Positions 15,175 through 24,887 of a DNA stretch of 64,000 bases are shown one piece after another (position 1 is the first letter of the stretch; each line of letters begins with the position of its first letter). The DNA is from an uncultured Dysosmobacter sp. (GTDB lineage Bacteria; Bacillota; Clostridia; Oscillospirales; Oscillospiraceae). The notes below the pieces were generated by a model, which did not search any database, was not told the DNA's origin, and was given only the letters and a program-made list of their open reading frames with translations. The DNA lies in NCBI RefSeq assembly GCF_947631165.1, contig NZ_CANRKH010000009.1, positions 1 to 64,000 on the forward strand, given 5' to 3'. The position numbers were made by a program, and so were the translations under genes.

Positions 15175-17103
15175 TTGAAGTCTATAGAAATTGACATTGA
15201 GACATACAGTGATGTGGATTTGTATAAATGCGGTGTTTATAAATATGCTTCCTCACCCAATTTTGAAATCCTGCTTTTTGGATACAGCGTAGATGGAGAC
15301 GGGGTAAGGGTGGTTGACTTATGCCAGGGGGAGGAAATCCCCACGGAAATACTGGAGGCACTTTCTGATGAGGCCGTCACAAAGTGGGCGTTCAATGCCA
15401 TGTTCGAAAGAGTCTGCCTGTCAAATTACCTTGGGGAGTGGCTGGAGCCGGAATCGTGGAAATGCTCCATGGTGTGGTCGGCCACGCTTGGCCTTCCGCT
15501 GTCTTTGGAAAATGTGGGTGCGGTGCTTGGGCTGGAAAAGCAGAAGCTGACCGAGGGGAAAGACCTGATCCGGTATTTCTGCGTCCCATGCAAGCCGACA
15601 AAGGTGAATGGCGGCAGGACACGGAACCTGCCGGAACACGACATGGAGAAGTGGGAGCGGTTCAAGGCATACAACCTCCGTGATGTGGAGGCGGAGATGC
15701 AGATACAGCAGAGGCTTTCAAAGTTCCCGGTTCCGGATTTTGTGTGGGAGGAATACTGGCAGGACCAGGAGATCAACGACCGGGGCATCGGTGTGGATAT
15801 GGGGATGGTCACACAGGCAATCGCCATGGATGGCCGTTCCAAGTCGGAGCTGTCAGCCGCCATGCAGGAACTGACGGAACTGGAGAACCCAAACTCCGTG
15901 CAGCAGATGAAACAGTGGCTTTCGGAAAACGGGATGGAGACAGATTCCCTTGACAAGAAAGCGGTGGCGGGGCTTCTGCAGGATGCGCCGGAGCCTTTGA
16001 AAACAGTGCTGACGCTCCGGCAGCAGCTTGCCAAATCCTCTGTGAAGAAATACCAGGCAATGGAGAATGCGGTGTGTGCGGACAGCCGGGCGCATGGGAT
16101 GTTTGCCTTCTACGGTGCAAATAGGACCGGCCGGTTCTCTGGGCGCATTATACAGTTGCAGAATCTGCCTCAGAACCATATCCCCGATCTGGCCCAGGCG
16201 CGGGAACTTGTGAAAGCAGGGGATTTCGAGGCTCTCTCCATATTGTACGAAGATATCCCGGATACGCTCTCGCAGCTCATCCGCACGGCTTTTGTGCCGC
16301 AGGATGGCAGGAAGTTCATCGTGGCGGATTTTTCCGCTATTGAGGCGAGAGTGATTGCGTGGATTGCCGGGGAGCGGTGGAGGCTTAAGGTGTTTGAAGG
16401 CGGCGGTGACATTTACTGCGCCTCGGCAAGCCAGATGTTCCATGTGCCTGTGGAAAAGCACGGCATAAACGGGCATCTGCGGCAGAAAGGCAAGATAGCG
16501 GAACTGGCCCTCGGCTACGGCGGCTCAGTCGGTGCTTTGAAGTCAATGGGTGCTTTGGAGATGGGGCTTGCGGAGGAAGAACTGCAGCCGCTTGTGTCGG
16601 CATGGCGGGATTCCAACCCAGGCATTACGGAGTTCTGGTGGTCGGTCGACCGTGCCGTGAAGGAGTGTATCAAAAAGAGGGTGCCAACAGAAACACACGG
16701 TATCCGTTTCAGCTATGAAAGCGGGATGCTGTTCATCACGCTTTTCTCCGGGAGGCGGCTTGCCTATGTAAAGCCACGCATCGGAGAGAACCAGTTTGGC
16801 GGGGAGTCCGTCACCTACATGGGCGTGGGCGGAACGAAGAAATGGGAGCGGCTGGAAAGCTACGGCCCGAAGTTTGTGGAAAACATCGTGCAGGCAACCG
16901 CCCGTGATATCTTGTGCTATGCCATGCAGACATTGAAAAACTGTGCGATTGTGGCTCATGTACATGATGAGGTCATTATCGAAGCAGACCAACGGATGTC
17001 AGTGGAGGCTGTGTGCGAGCAGATGGGCAGGACGCCGCCCTGGGCAAAGGGGCTGCTGCTCCGCGCGGATGGATATGAATGCTCGTTTTACCAGAAGGAT
17101 TAG
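15175..17103 (+). CDS. Phage DNA polymerase I, family A
   Basis: The protein has about 642 residues. The N-terminal exonuclease region starts IEIDIETYSDVDL, and AYNLRDVEAEMQI follows. The polymerase region shows NRTGRFSGRIIQLQNLP, ADFSAIEARVIAWIAGE (motif A), KIAELALGYGGSVGALKSMG (motif B) and VAHVHDEVIIE (motif C). It should replicate the phage genome. TTG 15175 fits the GGAG site (spacing ten) and family N-termini better than GTG 15169. Both are possible. Confidence 0.93.
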   Translation: MKSIEIDIETYSDVDLYKCGVYKYASSPNFEILLFGYSVDGDGVRVVDLCQGEEIPTEILEALSDEAVTKWAFNAMFERVCLSNYLGEWLEPESWKCSMVWSATLGLPLSLENVGAVLGLEKQKLTEGKDLIRYFCVPCKPTKVNGGRTRNLPEHDMEKWERFKAYNLRDVEAEMQIQQRLSKFPVPDFVWEEYWQDQEINDRGIGVDMGMVTQAIAMDGRSKSELSAAMQELTELENPNSVQQMKQWLSENGMETDSLDKKAVAGLLQDAPEPLKTVLTLRQQLAKSSVKKYQAMENAVCADSRAHGMFAFYGANRTGRFSGRIIQLQNLPQNHIPDLAQARELVKAGDFEALSILYEDIPDTLSQLIRTAFVPQDGRKFIVADFSAIEARVIAWIAGERWRLKVFEGGGDIYCASASQMFHVPVEKHGINGHLRQKGKIAELALGYGGSVGALKSMGALEMGLAEEELQPLVSAWRDSNPGITEFWWSVDRAVKECIKKRVPTETHGIRFSYESGMLFITLFSGRRLAYVKPRIGENQFGGESVTYMGVGGTKKWERLESYGPKFVENIVQATARDILCYAMQTLKNCAIVAHVHDEVIIEADQRMSVEAVCEQMGRTPPWAKGLLLRADGYECSFYQKD

Positions 17104-17117
17104 GCAGGGGGTGCATG

Positions 17118-17447
17118 ATGGAACGGCTGCGGATTGAATACGGAACGGGGTACATGGAGCTGAATGTGGAGGCGTTCTTCCCCTGCAAGATGCCGGTGAT
17201 GAGGAAAGCCGCAAGGCTCATCAATTCATACTGCTCTGATGAGGCAAGGGCGGCGCTGCTCTCTGAACTGCGGGAAATGGCGGACGGGTACAAGGCTCTT
17301 TGTGATATGTACACAGAAAAGGCGGAGGGGCTTCCTGCGGATTCCCCGGAGCGGAGGCACTGGAGGGCGCAGTTTAATAAAACGGAAGTCCTCCGCAGAA
17401 GGATGGAGGGGAATATCAAACTAATTTCAGGAGGCGGAAAGGAATGA
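17118..17447 (+). CDS. Small phage protein, unknown function
   Basis: The product of about 109 residues is mostly helical (EARAALLSELREMADGYKALC, then RRHWRAQFNKTEVLRRRMEGN). No known domain is recognised. Its start follows the polymerase gene by a few bases after GGGGG, and its stop overlaps the next ATG, so it belongs to the replication operon. ATG 17115 is an equally possible start. Confidence 0.65.
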   Translation: MERLRIEYGTGYMELNVEAFFPCKMPVMRKAARLINSYCSDEARAALLSELREMADGYKALCDMYTEKAEGLPADSPERRHWRAQFNKTEVLRRRMEGNIKLISGGGKE

Positions 17448-17635
17448 GCAGGGCGGCAATGCAGGGGTGCAGGACACACGGCGACTGTTTCGCAAACAGG
17501 GGCGGCGTCTGCACCTGCTTAAAGGACAATGACTTTGGCGGGAGGGACTGCCCGTTTTACAAGCCTGCGGACACGGTCTGGGAAGAACAGCGCAGGCAGA
17601 ATGGAGGTATGGTCGATGGGAATCAGCAGATATAA
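17444..17635 (+). CDS. Small Cys-rich phage protein
   Basis: The 63-residue protein has five Cys and one His in its first 40 residues (CRTHGDCFANRGGVCTC, then GRDCPFYKP), which suggests zinc or metal binding. It overlaps the previous gene by four bases (ATGA), and the DUF4406-like gene starts within its end. The family is not recognised. Similar short Cys-rich proteins are common in Clostridial phage replication operons. Confidence 0.65.
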   Translation: MSRAAMQGCRTHGDCFANRGGVCTCLKDNDFGGRDCPFYKPADTVWEEQRRQNGGMVDGNQQI

Positions 17636-18047
17636 CAGTGAGGGATACAGCGACCCGACGAGCCATGCGGCGTTATCGGGGATCAGGAGGGAGGAAAAGG
17701 CGGCGAAACGGGCATACCGGCCGATTGTCTATATATGCTCCCCGTTTGCCGGGGATACGGAGGGGAACACGCAAAAGGCAAGGCGGTACAGCAGGTTTGC
17801 GGTGAAGAACGGCGCGATCCCGTTTGCCCCGCACCTGCTCTTTCCGCAGTTCCTGGATGACGGAAAGCCTGCGGAGCGGGCAATCGGTATGTTTATGGGT
17901 ATGGTGCTTTTGGGGAAATGCGAGCAGTTATGGGTGTTTGGCTGCACCATATCCACGGGGATGGCGGCGGAAATTGAGAAGGCGGAAAAGAGGAATATGC
18001 CGGTACGCTATTTCACAGAAAACTGCGAGGAGGTCTGCAAATTATGA
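17616..18047 (+). CDS. DUF4406/DUF7768-like nucleoside-processing fold protein
   Basis: ATG 17616 has GGAGG eight bases upstream and gives 143 residues. The core YICSPFAGDTEGNTQKARRY, PFAPHLLFPQFLDD and LWVFGCTISTGMAAEIEKAE matches the Rossmann-like DUF4406 group, related to nucleoside 2-deoxyribosyltransferases. In phages these are thought to act on nucleotides or nucleotide-derived signals. The substrate here is unknown. Its stop overlaps the primase start. Confidence 0.75.
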   Translation: MGISRYNSEGYSDPTSHAALSGIRREEKAAKRAYRPIVYICSPFAGDTEGNTQKARRYSRFAVKNGAIPFAPHLLFPQFLDDGKPAERAIGMFMGMVLLGKCEQLWVFGCTISTGMAAEIEKAEKRNMPVRYFTENCEEVCKL

Positions 18048-20284
18048 AAATGACATTTTATACGGCGAACTGCAGGGGGAACGCAAAGAACAGCCTTTAT
18101 CCCAACAGGCGCGTCATTGACAATGAGGATGACTGCATGGAGGTGGTGGCGTTCGACCATGTGTGTGCGGAATTCAAGGGCTGCCGCAGGAGCGGGGATA
18201 ACTTCCTCTCCTGCGATGTGGACGTGATGGACTGCGACAATTCCCATTCTGACAATCCGGCAGACTGGATTCATCCGGAGGATTTGGAAGGGAAGGTTGG
18301 GAAGGATGTGGCGTTTGTTGTGGTGCCGAGCCGGAACAACATGAAGCTGAAGGAGGGAAAGTCCGCAAGGCCGAGGTTTCATGTGTACTTCCCGCATGAT
18401 CCAATCGCGGACGGGGAGGCGTGTGCCGCTCTGAAGAAAGCCATACAGCAGGAGTTCCCGTTCTTTGACGCCAAGGCGCTGGACTCTGCCCGGTTCATCT
18501 TCGGGCATCCGGCGGATTCCATCCTGTGGCACGAGGGTGAGATTACCATTGACTGCATCGTGAAGCCGCAGGGCGGCAGGGAGATACCGCAGGGGCAGAG
18601 GAACGCCACCATGTCCCATTTTGCGGGGCGTGTTGTCAAACGGTACGGCGCGACGGAAAAGGCGCATGAGATTTTCATGGAGGAGGCGGCAAAGTGCAAT
18701 CCGCCTCTTGAAGAAGCGGAGCTTGCCATGATCTGGCAGAGCGCCTGCCGGTTTGCGGAGAAGGTGCAGGGGCAGGAGGGGTATGTCGCCCCGGATGCGT
18801 ACAATGACGAGTTCGGGCGGGAATCGCTGAAGCCGGGTGATTACTCCGACATCGGGCAGGCGAAGGTGCTGACCAGGGAGTACGGCGTGGAGTTGCGCTA
18901 TACGGCGGCTACAGATTATCTCCGTTTCTGCGGGCAGTATTGGGTGGAGTCCAAGCAGCAGGCAGTGGGCGCGGCGGAGGAGTTTTTAGACCTCCAGCTT
19001 GCGGACGCAAAGGATGAGATCGCCCGGACGAAACAGGTGCTCATGGACACGGGCATTTCGGAGGATGCCATCATCTCCGGCGGGAAATCGCTGGAGAAGA
19101 AGATAAGCACCGGGCAGATGGACGCCTACCTTGCGTATATGTCCGCCCAGGCATACAAGGCGTTCGTGATGAAACGACGGGATATGAAGTATGTGGTTTC
19201 CGCACTGCAGGCGGCAAAGCCGATGCTGGAGATCAGCGTTTCCGACCTTGACAAAGACGGCTTCCTGCTGAACACGCCGGACGGCACCTATTACCTCCCG
19301 GATGGTCTGGAGGGGAAACGTGACCACAGCCCGGAGGATTATATCACGAAGATCACGGCGGCAGCTCCCGGCGATAAAGGGGAGAGTCTGTGGCTGGATT
19401 CTTTGGACACCATTTTCTGCAAAGACCAGGAGCTGATTGATTATGTGCAGCAGATCGTGGGCATGGCGGCGGTGGGGCGCGTCTACATGGAGGCGCTGAT
19501 CATTGCCTATGGGGAGGGCAGCAACGGCAAATCCACCTTCTGGAACACCATAGCCCGTGTGCTTGGCACTTACAGCGGGAACATGTCTGCGGATGCGCTG
19601 ACGGTCGGGTGCAAGCGGAACGTGAAGCCGGAGCTTGCCGAGGCGAAGGGGAAAAGGCTGCTTATTGCATCTGAGCTGGAGGAGGGCGTGCGCCTGAACA
19701 CGTCCATCATCAAACAGCTCTGTTCCACGGATGAGATTTTTGCGGAAAAGAAATATAAAGACCCGTTTTCCTTTACGCCGAGCCATACCCTCGTGCTGTA
19801 CACCAACCATCTGCCGAAAGTCGGGGCAATGGATTCCGGCATCTGGCGGCGGCTGATTGTTATTCCTTTCAATGCAAAGATAACAGGGGGCAGCGACCAA
19901 AAAAATTATGCAGATTATCTTGCAGAAAATGCCTCGCCTTATATTATGGCGTGGATTATTGAAGGCGCAGAAAAAGCCATTAAAAATAATTTCAGGATAG
20001 CCCTTCCGAAGTGTGTGGAGGGTGCCATAGCAAAATACCGGCAGGACAATGACTGGCTGTCGCATTTCATTGAGGACTGCTGTGAAGTCGGGGACGGGAT
20101 GGAAGAAAAGTCAGGGGAGTTTTACAGGGCATACCGTTCCTACTGTGCAAGGGTGGGGGATTTTGTAAGGAGTACAACTGAATTTTATAATGCGGTGGTA
20201 CAGCGTGGGTTCCGGCGCGAGAAAAGGCGTGACGGGCGTTTCGTGCTGGGGCTGTGCCTGGCGGAAAAGACAGAGGATTTTTGA
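18044..20284 (+). CDS. P4-family phage primase-helicase
   Basis: The protein has 746 residues. The N-terminal region (FDHVCAEFKGCRRSGDNF, VDVMDCDNSHSDN) looks like a primase-polymerase core. A D5-type N-terminal region and a superfamily 3 helicase follow, with Walker A YGEGSNGKSTF, KRLLIASELEEG and the sensor motif VLYTNHLPKVGAMDSGIWRR. It should prime and unwind DNA at the phage origin together with the family A polymerase. Its start overlaps the previous gene. A short non-coding gap with a possible weak hairpin follows. Confidence 0.9.
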   Translation: MKMTFYTANCRGNAKNSLYPNRRVIDNEDDCMEVVAFDHVCAEFKGCRRSGDNFLSCDVDVMDCDNSHSDNPADWIHPEDLEGKVGKDVAFVVVPSRNNMKLKEGKSARPRFHVYFPHDPIADGEACAALKKAIQQEFPFFDAKALDSARFIFGHPADSILWHEGEITIDCIVKPQGGREIPQGQRNATMSHFAGRVVKRYGATEKAHEIFMEEAAKCNPPLEEAELAMIWQSACRFAEKVQGQEGYVAPDAYNDEFGRESLKPGDYSDIGQAKVLTREYGVELRYTAATDYLRFCGQYWVESKQQAVGAAEEFLDLQLADAKDEIARTKQVLMDTGISEDAIISGGKSLEKKISTGQMDAYLAYMSAQAYKAFVMKRRDMKYVVSALQAAKPMLEISVSDLDKDGFLLNTPDGTYYLPDGLEGKRDHSPEDYITKITAAAPGDKGESLWLDSLDTIFCKDQELIDYVQQIVGMAAVGRVYMEALIIAYGEGSNGKSTFWNTIARVLGTYSGNMSADALTVGCKRNVKPELAEAKGKRLLIASELEEGVRLNTSIIKQLCSTDEIFAEKKYKDPFSFTPSHTLVLYTNHLPKVGAMDSGIWRRLIVIPFNAKITGGSDQKNYADYLAENASPYIMAWIIEGAEKAIKNNFRIALPKCVEGAIAKYRQDNDWLSHFIEDCCEVGDGMEEKSGEFYRAYRSYCARVGDFVRSTTEFYNAVVQRGFRREKRRDGRFVLGLCLAEKTEDF

Positions 20285-20418
20285 GTGTGTGACGGTCGTG
20301 ACATTCTTAGTATAAAACCCCCTTTAGGGCAGTTTTTTTGTAAAAAATCTTATATAGAGAGGTTTATGGTACGAGTGTCGAGAGTGTCACAGAACCAGTC
20401 AGGAAGGAGGAAGATGTT

Positions 20419-20691
20419 ATGTGGATAAAAGAGCAAAACGGAAAGTCAATTCTCAATACGGAGAATTACGACAGGATTGCCATCAGCCAGGAAAACGAAG
20501 GGGCATATCTGGTAGTGGCAGCCATAGATTATGTGGAGATGCCCGGCCTCACGAGGTTCAGAACCGCCATGCGGAAAGCTGGCAGTTATAAGGAACCGGA
20601 GGTGGCACAGGCTGTCCTGGCAGAAATCTATGGGCAAATTGCAGCGGGTGTAAAGGCTTATGAAATGCCTGCGGACAGGAGCAGTGTATGA
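20419..20691 (+). CDS. Small phage protein, unknown function
   Basis: The 90-residue protein is preceded by AGGAAGGAGG. It has a beta-rich N-terminus (GKSILNTENYDRIAIS, AYLVVAAIDYVEMPG) and a helical C-terminus, without membrane segments. The last bases overlap the VRR-NUC start (ATGA). The family is not recognised. The position between primase and nuclease suggests a replication accessory role. Confidence 0.65.
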   Translation: MWIKEQNGKSILNTENYDRIAISQENEGAYLVVAAIDYVEMPGLTRFRTAMRKAGSYKEPEVAQAVLAEIYGQIAAGVKAYEMPADRSSV

Positions 20692-20972
20692 GAGAGAAAA
20701 CCATAGAGCAGAAGTTCAGGACGGCAGTCAAGGCCGCCGGGGGCTTGGCAGTCAAGTTCGCATCGCCCGGTTTTGATGGGGTGCCTGACCGTTTGGCACT
20801 TCTCCCTGGTGGGAGGATGGCATTCGTGGAGGTCAAGGCTCCTGGGAAAAAGCCCCGCCCCCTGCAGCTGGCACGGCACAGGCTTCTCCGGCGGCTTGGA
20901 TTTAAAGTATATGTGCTGGATGACGAGGGGCAGATAGAAAAAATCATATCAGAGATTGGGGGTGATGCCTAA
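20688..20972 (+). CDS. VRR-NUC domain nuclease
   Basis: The 94-residue single-domain protein has the VRR-NUC core. Catalytic residues are seen in GVPDRLALLPGGRMAFVEVKAPGKK (Asp, Glu-x-Lys) and QLARHRLLRRLGFKVYVLDD. Such stand-alone phage proteins are thought to be Holliday junction or structure-specific nucleases. The stop overlaps the helicase start (TAATG), which fits a joint role with the helicase. Confidence 0.88.
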   Translation: MREKTIEQKFRTAVKAAGGLAVKFASPGFDGVPDRLALLPGGRMAFVEVKAPGKKPRPLQLARHRLLRRLGFKVYVLDDEGQIEKIISEIGGDA

Positions 20973-22343
20973 TGAAGTTCGTACCACACAGTTATCAGAA
21001 ATTTGCAATCGAGTATATTGAAAGCCATCCGATAGCGGCTGTTCTGTTGGATATGGGCTTGGGTTAAGGGCAAAACAGGAATAACGCTGACGGCAGTCAA
21101 CGACCTGATGTTTGACAGCTTTGAAATCCACAGGGTGCTTGTGGTAGCGCCAATCCGTGTAGCCTCTTACAGTTGGCCGGCAGAGATTGAAAAGTGGGAC
21201 CACCTCAAGGGGATTAAGTACAGCGTGGCGGTCGGGACTGCGGCGGAGAGGCTGGCGGCATTAAAGCGGCAGGCAGACATTTACCTTATCAACCGTGAGA
21301 ACGTACAGTGGCTGATTTCCGAGAGCGGCATACCGTTTGACTTCGACATGGTGGTGGTCGATGAGCTGTCCTCCTTTAAGAACCACCAGACGAAGCGGTT
21401 CAGGGCGCTGATGAAGGTACGGCCAAAGGTGAAGCGCATCGTGGGGCTGACAGGGACGCCTTCCAGCAACGGCCTGATGGACTTGTGGGCGGAGTTCCGG
21501 CTGCTGGACATGGGCGAGCGGCTTGGGAGGTTCATCGGGCAGTACCGCACTTCTTACTTCCGGCCGGATAAGCAGAACGGGCAGGTGGTATTTTCCTACA
21601 AGCCGCTGCCTGGGGCGGAAAAGCAGATATACGGTAAAATATCCGACATCACCATTTCCATGAAGTCCACCGACCACCTGCAGATGCCGGAGCTGATAAA
21701 TTCCAGATACACCGTGTATCTCTCTGAGAAGGAGGATTCGCGGTATGCGGATTTGAAGAAAGACCTCGTCCTGCAGTTGCCTGACGGCGATATCACAGCC
21801 GCCAATGCCGCATCCCTTTCCGGGAAGCTGTCGCAGATGGCGAACGGCGCGGTGTACACGGATGCCGGGGAGACAGTCGCCATCCATGAGCGGAAGCTGG
21901 ACGCACTGGAGGACATCATCGAAGCGGCGAACGGCAAGCCGGTGCTTGTGGCTTACTGGTTCCGGCATGACCTGGAACGCATCACGGAACGGCTTCACAA
22001 ACTGAAAGTCCCATGTTCCCGGCTGGACACGGACGGCAGCATCCGGAAATGGAACGCCGGGGAAATCCCGGTGGCGCTGATCCACCCGGCATCCGCCGGA
22101 CACGGCCTCAACCTCCAGAGCGGAGGGAACACCCTTGTGTGGTTCGGCCTTACCTGGTCACTGGAATTATACCAGCAGACGGTGGCGAGGCTGTGGCGGC
22201 AGGGGCAGGCATCCGAAACCGTGGTGGTGCAGCACATCATCACGAAAGGCACCATAGACGAGCGGATCATGAAGGCGTTATCCGAGAAGGACACCACGCA
22301 GGCCGCACTGATCGATGCGGTGAAAGCAGACCTTAAGATATAA
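20972..22343 (+). CDS. SNF2-type DEAD/DEAH helicase with a frameshift in Walker A
   Basis: The gene starts at 20972 (MKFVPHSYQKFAIEYIESHP), runs through LLDMGLG and meets TAA at 21065-21067. The next base register carries on with KTGITLTAVNDLMFDSFEI and stays open to 22343. One extra base at 21064-21065 is the simplest cause. Removing it restores the helicase. Motif II is VVVDELSSFKN, motif III LTGTPSSN, and the C-terminal domain holds ASAGHGLNLQSGGNT and QTVARLWRQGQ. As read, the 411-residue piece from 21108 lacks Walker A and would have no ATPase activity. Confidence 0.85.
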
Positions 22344-22452
22344 GCGGGAATGCCGCCAGTCAAAAATGCAAATCTGAGCCAATCAATGAAAACCAGTGAC
22401 AATCTTTGAAAATCCGTGGGAAATAAAATATTTTTGATTGGAGGCATGGCTT

Positions 22453-22914
22453 ATGAGCATTATCTGGAAGTACCTTGACAAGCGGTCGGCGGCCGTGGAT
22501 GCACTGAAGGATTACAGCAGCATGAAATTCATCATCGAACACACGGATGATGAGATAAAGGCGGCATATGAGAAGATGGGCGGCGTCAGCAGCCCGCAGT
22601 CTGACGGGATGCCGCATACGCACAATCCCCATGCCGTGGAGGACAGGATGGTAAAGGGCATTGAGGAGATCGATGTCCTGAAAGAGCGTTACCGGCAGGC
22701 AGTGGAATATATGGCGTGGTTCCTCCCGGCATGGGAGGAGCTTTCTGAGGATGAGCGGTATGTGCTGGAAAATTTCTATGGCGGCAGCAATGAATACGGC
22801 AGCAGCATTATTTATAAAATTGCCGACCATTTCCGCATCGAGCAGAGTTCCGCCTATAACAAAAAGAACCGTGCGCTGCACCACCTTACCATCCTGCTTT
22901 TTGGGAAAAGCTGA
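22453..22914 (+). CDS. Phage late-type regulator, DUF1492/sigma-region-4-like
   Basis: ATG 22453 with GGAGG upstream gives about 153 residues. The C-terminal part (EELSEDERYVLENFYG, IYKIADHFRIEQSSAYNKKNRALHHLT) is a sigma region 4-like helix-turn-helix. The N-terminal part is helical and coiled. Proteins of this type (ArpU/DUF1492) activate late genes and usually lie before the terminase, as here. The preceding 110 bases hold no gene. Confidence 0.68.
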   Translation: MSIIWKYLDKRSAAVDALKDYSSMKFIIEHTDDEIKAAYEKMGGVSSPQSDGMPHTHNPHAVEDRMVKGIEEIDVLKERYRQAVEYMAWFLPAWEELSEDERYVLENFYGGSNEYGSSIIYKIADHFRIEQSSAYNKKNRALHHLTILLFGKS

Positions 22915-22991
22915 AATCCATGAAAATATGAGTGGATATATTTTTCCGTTGACGGTAATATGCACCATACCAGCAGGAGAGGAGGTGCAGG

Positions 22992-23453
22992 ATGGCTAAA
23001 GAGGATGAAGCCGGGAAGATCATGGCGGTGGCAGAAAAATACAGCGATTATTTTAATGAGTGGCATTCCGACATCGCCATTGGCAGGAAAGGGCCGAATT
23101 TTTTCTATGTGTACAACGACCAGTACCGGTATTTCGAGGTGTTTGAGGAATTCAGCACGGCGGAGGAACTGGAGAGGCTGATCATCGGGACGATGGCTGA
23201 GAACATGGAAGTCTTTAATGCCGTGGCATTGGAAAGCACACAGAAGATGTTTGACGACCTGGACATCAACGAGAATGTGGGCAGCTATGACCCGGACTTC
23301 CACATCTACAAGCTGCTTCGGCAGATGGAGATCATGACGGGGCAGCTGGAACACTGGTCGGAACTGGTGGCAGGCACATACCGGTCCTTTGCGAATGTCT
23401 GTAAAGACTTAAAGTTCGGCGGGCAAAAACCAGACGGGGATACAAATGAGTAA
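22992..23453 (+). CDS. Unknown phage protein
   Basis: A soluble 153-residue protein of unrecognised family. It has aromatic-rich N-terminal strands (PNFFYVYNDQYRYFEVFEEF) and long amphipathic helices. It follows AGGAGGTG with good spacing. It lies between the late regulator and the HNH nuclease. Confidence 0.62.
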   Translation: MAKEDEAGKIMAVAEKYSDYFNEWHSDIAIGRKGPNFFYVYNDQYRYFEVFEEFSTAEELERLIIGTMAENMEVFNAVALESTQKMFDDLDINENVGSYDPDFHIYKLLRQMEIMTGQLEHWSELVAGTYRSFANVCKDLKFGGQKPDGDTNE

Positions 23454-23578
23454 TATCGTGTAAAATGTTTGCCATATGGCGTGGTATACTGATATTATCG
23501 AAAACTGCAAAAAGACAGAAGGCCTTCGTGGGAATTATCCTGCGGGGGCTTTCTTTATGCCATGAGGAGGTGAGAGCA

Positions 23579-23938
23579 ATGCCAAGGAAACCGAAGAGGC
23601 CGTGTTCCTTCCCCGGATGCCCGAAGCTGACGGAAGGGAGGTTCTGTGAGGAGCATGAGAAGCAGGAGAACCGCCGCTACGAGAAGTACGACCGTGACCC
23701 GGCTGTACGCCGTAGGTATGGCAGGGCGTGGAAACGTATCCGTGACCGTTATGCCGCCAAGCACCCGTTCTGTGAGGAGTGTTATAAGAAAGGGCTGCTG
23801 CATCCGGTGGAGGAGGTACACCACAAGCTGCCGCTGGCAGAGGGCGGCACTCATGACGAGGGAAACCTCGTGTCACTGTGCCAGCCGTGCCATGCAAGGA
23901 TTCATGCGGAGCGTGGCGACAGGTGGCACAAGCATTAA
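23579..23938 (+). CDS. HNH endonuclease, phage packaging-associated
   Basis: ATG 23579, after GGAGG, gives 119 residues. An N-terminal Cys pair (CSFPGC, CEEH) is followed by the HNH core: CEECYKKG, EEVHHKLPLAEGGTHDEGNLVSLC, CHARIH. Small HNH proteins next to terminase genes assist cos-type cutting by the HK97-group terminase. The position directly before the small terminase fits this. Confidence 0.9.
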   Translation: MPRKPKRPCSFPGCPKLTEGRFCEEHEKQENRRYEKYDRDPAVRRRYGRAWKRIRDRYAAKHPFCEECYKKGLLHPVEEVHHKLPLAEGGTHDEGNLVSLCQPCHARIHAERGDRWHKH

Positions 23939-24177
23939 TTTATTTTATGGGAATCAGTGCTGTGTTGATTTATGCTGTGGAGGTTTCTGCTGACCCGGAG
24001 GGGCGGTCGGAATCTTCACAGCAGATTTTCTGTGGAACGGGCGTGGGGTCAAACGCATAAAAACCGGAAATCAAACGGGGGATTGCCCCGCCCTGGTTTT
24101 CCGCAGAATAAAGGCTTTCAGGGTGCTGCGGCGTTTGATTTCCGCAGCATTTTTTCAAACGAAATCAAAGAAACGGG

Positions 24178-24720
24178 GTGGAAACGGTGGCAAAAGACGG
24201 CAGCGGGCGCGGCGGCGCAAGGCCGGGGGCGGGGCGCAAGCCAAAGGCACTCACGGAGAAGATCAGCGAGGGGAAAACGGCGGAGGTGATGATGGAGCCT
24301 GCCGAACTGGAAGGCGTGGACGTGCCGCCCGTGAAGGACTTCCTCAAGTCCCCGCAGAAAAGCGGGCGGGAGCTGGTGGCAGAGGAAGTGTACAACGAAA
24401 CCTATGCCTGGCTGAAGGCGAGGGGCTGTGAGAAGCTGGTCACCGTGCAGATGGTGGAGCAGTATGCCATGAGTGTTTCCCGGTGGATTCAGTGTGAGGA
24501 GATCGTTTCCTCCACGGGCTTCCTTGCGAAGCACCCGACCACGGGGGCCGCCATTGCTTCCCCTTATGTTTCCATGAGCCAGTCCTACATGAAGCAGACA
24601 AATTATTGCTGGATGCAGATATACCAGATCGTGAAGGAGAACTGCTCGGTGGAATTCCAGGGAAACACGCCGCAGGATGACGTGATGGAGCGGCTGCTCC
24701 GCGCAAGGAAGGGAGTGTAG
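24178..24720 (+). CDS. terS: Phage terminase small subunit, P27 family
   Basis: The 180-residue protein has a Gly-rich start (KDGSGRGGARPGAGRKPK) and then conserved helices seen in P27-type small terminases (VYNETYAWLKARGCEKLVT, QMVEQYAMSVSRW, SYMKQTNYCWMQIYQIV). It recognises phage DNA and recruits the large subunit. GTG 24187 is an alternative start. The 240 bases upstream hold no convincing gene. Unusually, about 9 kb of extra genes separate it from the large subunit at 33885. Confidence 0.85.
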   Translation: METVAKDGSGRGGARPGAGRKPKALTEKISEGKTAEVMMEPAELEGVDVPPVKDFLKSPQKSGRELVAEEVYNETYAWLKARGCEKLVTVQMVEQYAMSVSRWIQCEEIVSSTGFLAKHPTTGAAIASPYVSMSQSYMKQTNYCWMQIYQIVKENCSVEFQGNTPQDDVMERLLRARKGV

Positions 24721-24796
24721 GAATGTTTGAAAGCCGGCGGACATACAGAAAGAATCTGTATTAAGGTTAATTTGTATAAAATGTGGAAAAAGGAGA

Positions 24797-24825
24797 TTGA
24801 CAAAGTAGATTTCGTCTGCCATACT
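24797..24825 (+). promoter_or_regulatory. Own promoter of the nucleotidyltransferase-like gene
   Basis: A perfect TTGACA (24797-24802) is 17 bases from CATACT (24820-24825). A TATAAT also lies at 24825-24830 but with 22-base spacing. The site sits in the gap after terS, on an AT-rich background. Confidence 0.55.
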
Positions 24826-24887
24826 ATAATGATTTAGCGACAAAAAAAGAGCGCTGGATGGAGGCATGGGCGGACAGGAGAAAAAGA

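Noticed and set aside
15392-16992. Several minus-strand frames over the DNA polymerase gene.
   Set aside because: They are shadows of a GC-rich gene. The plus-strand polymerase has all motifs A, B and C.
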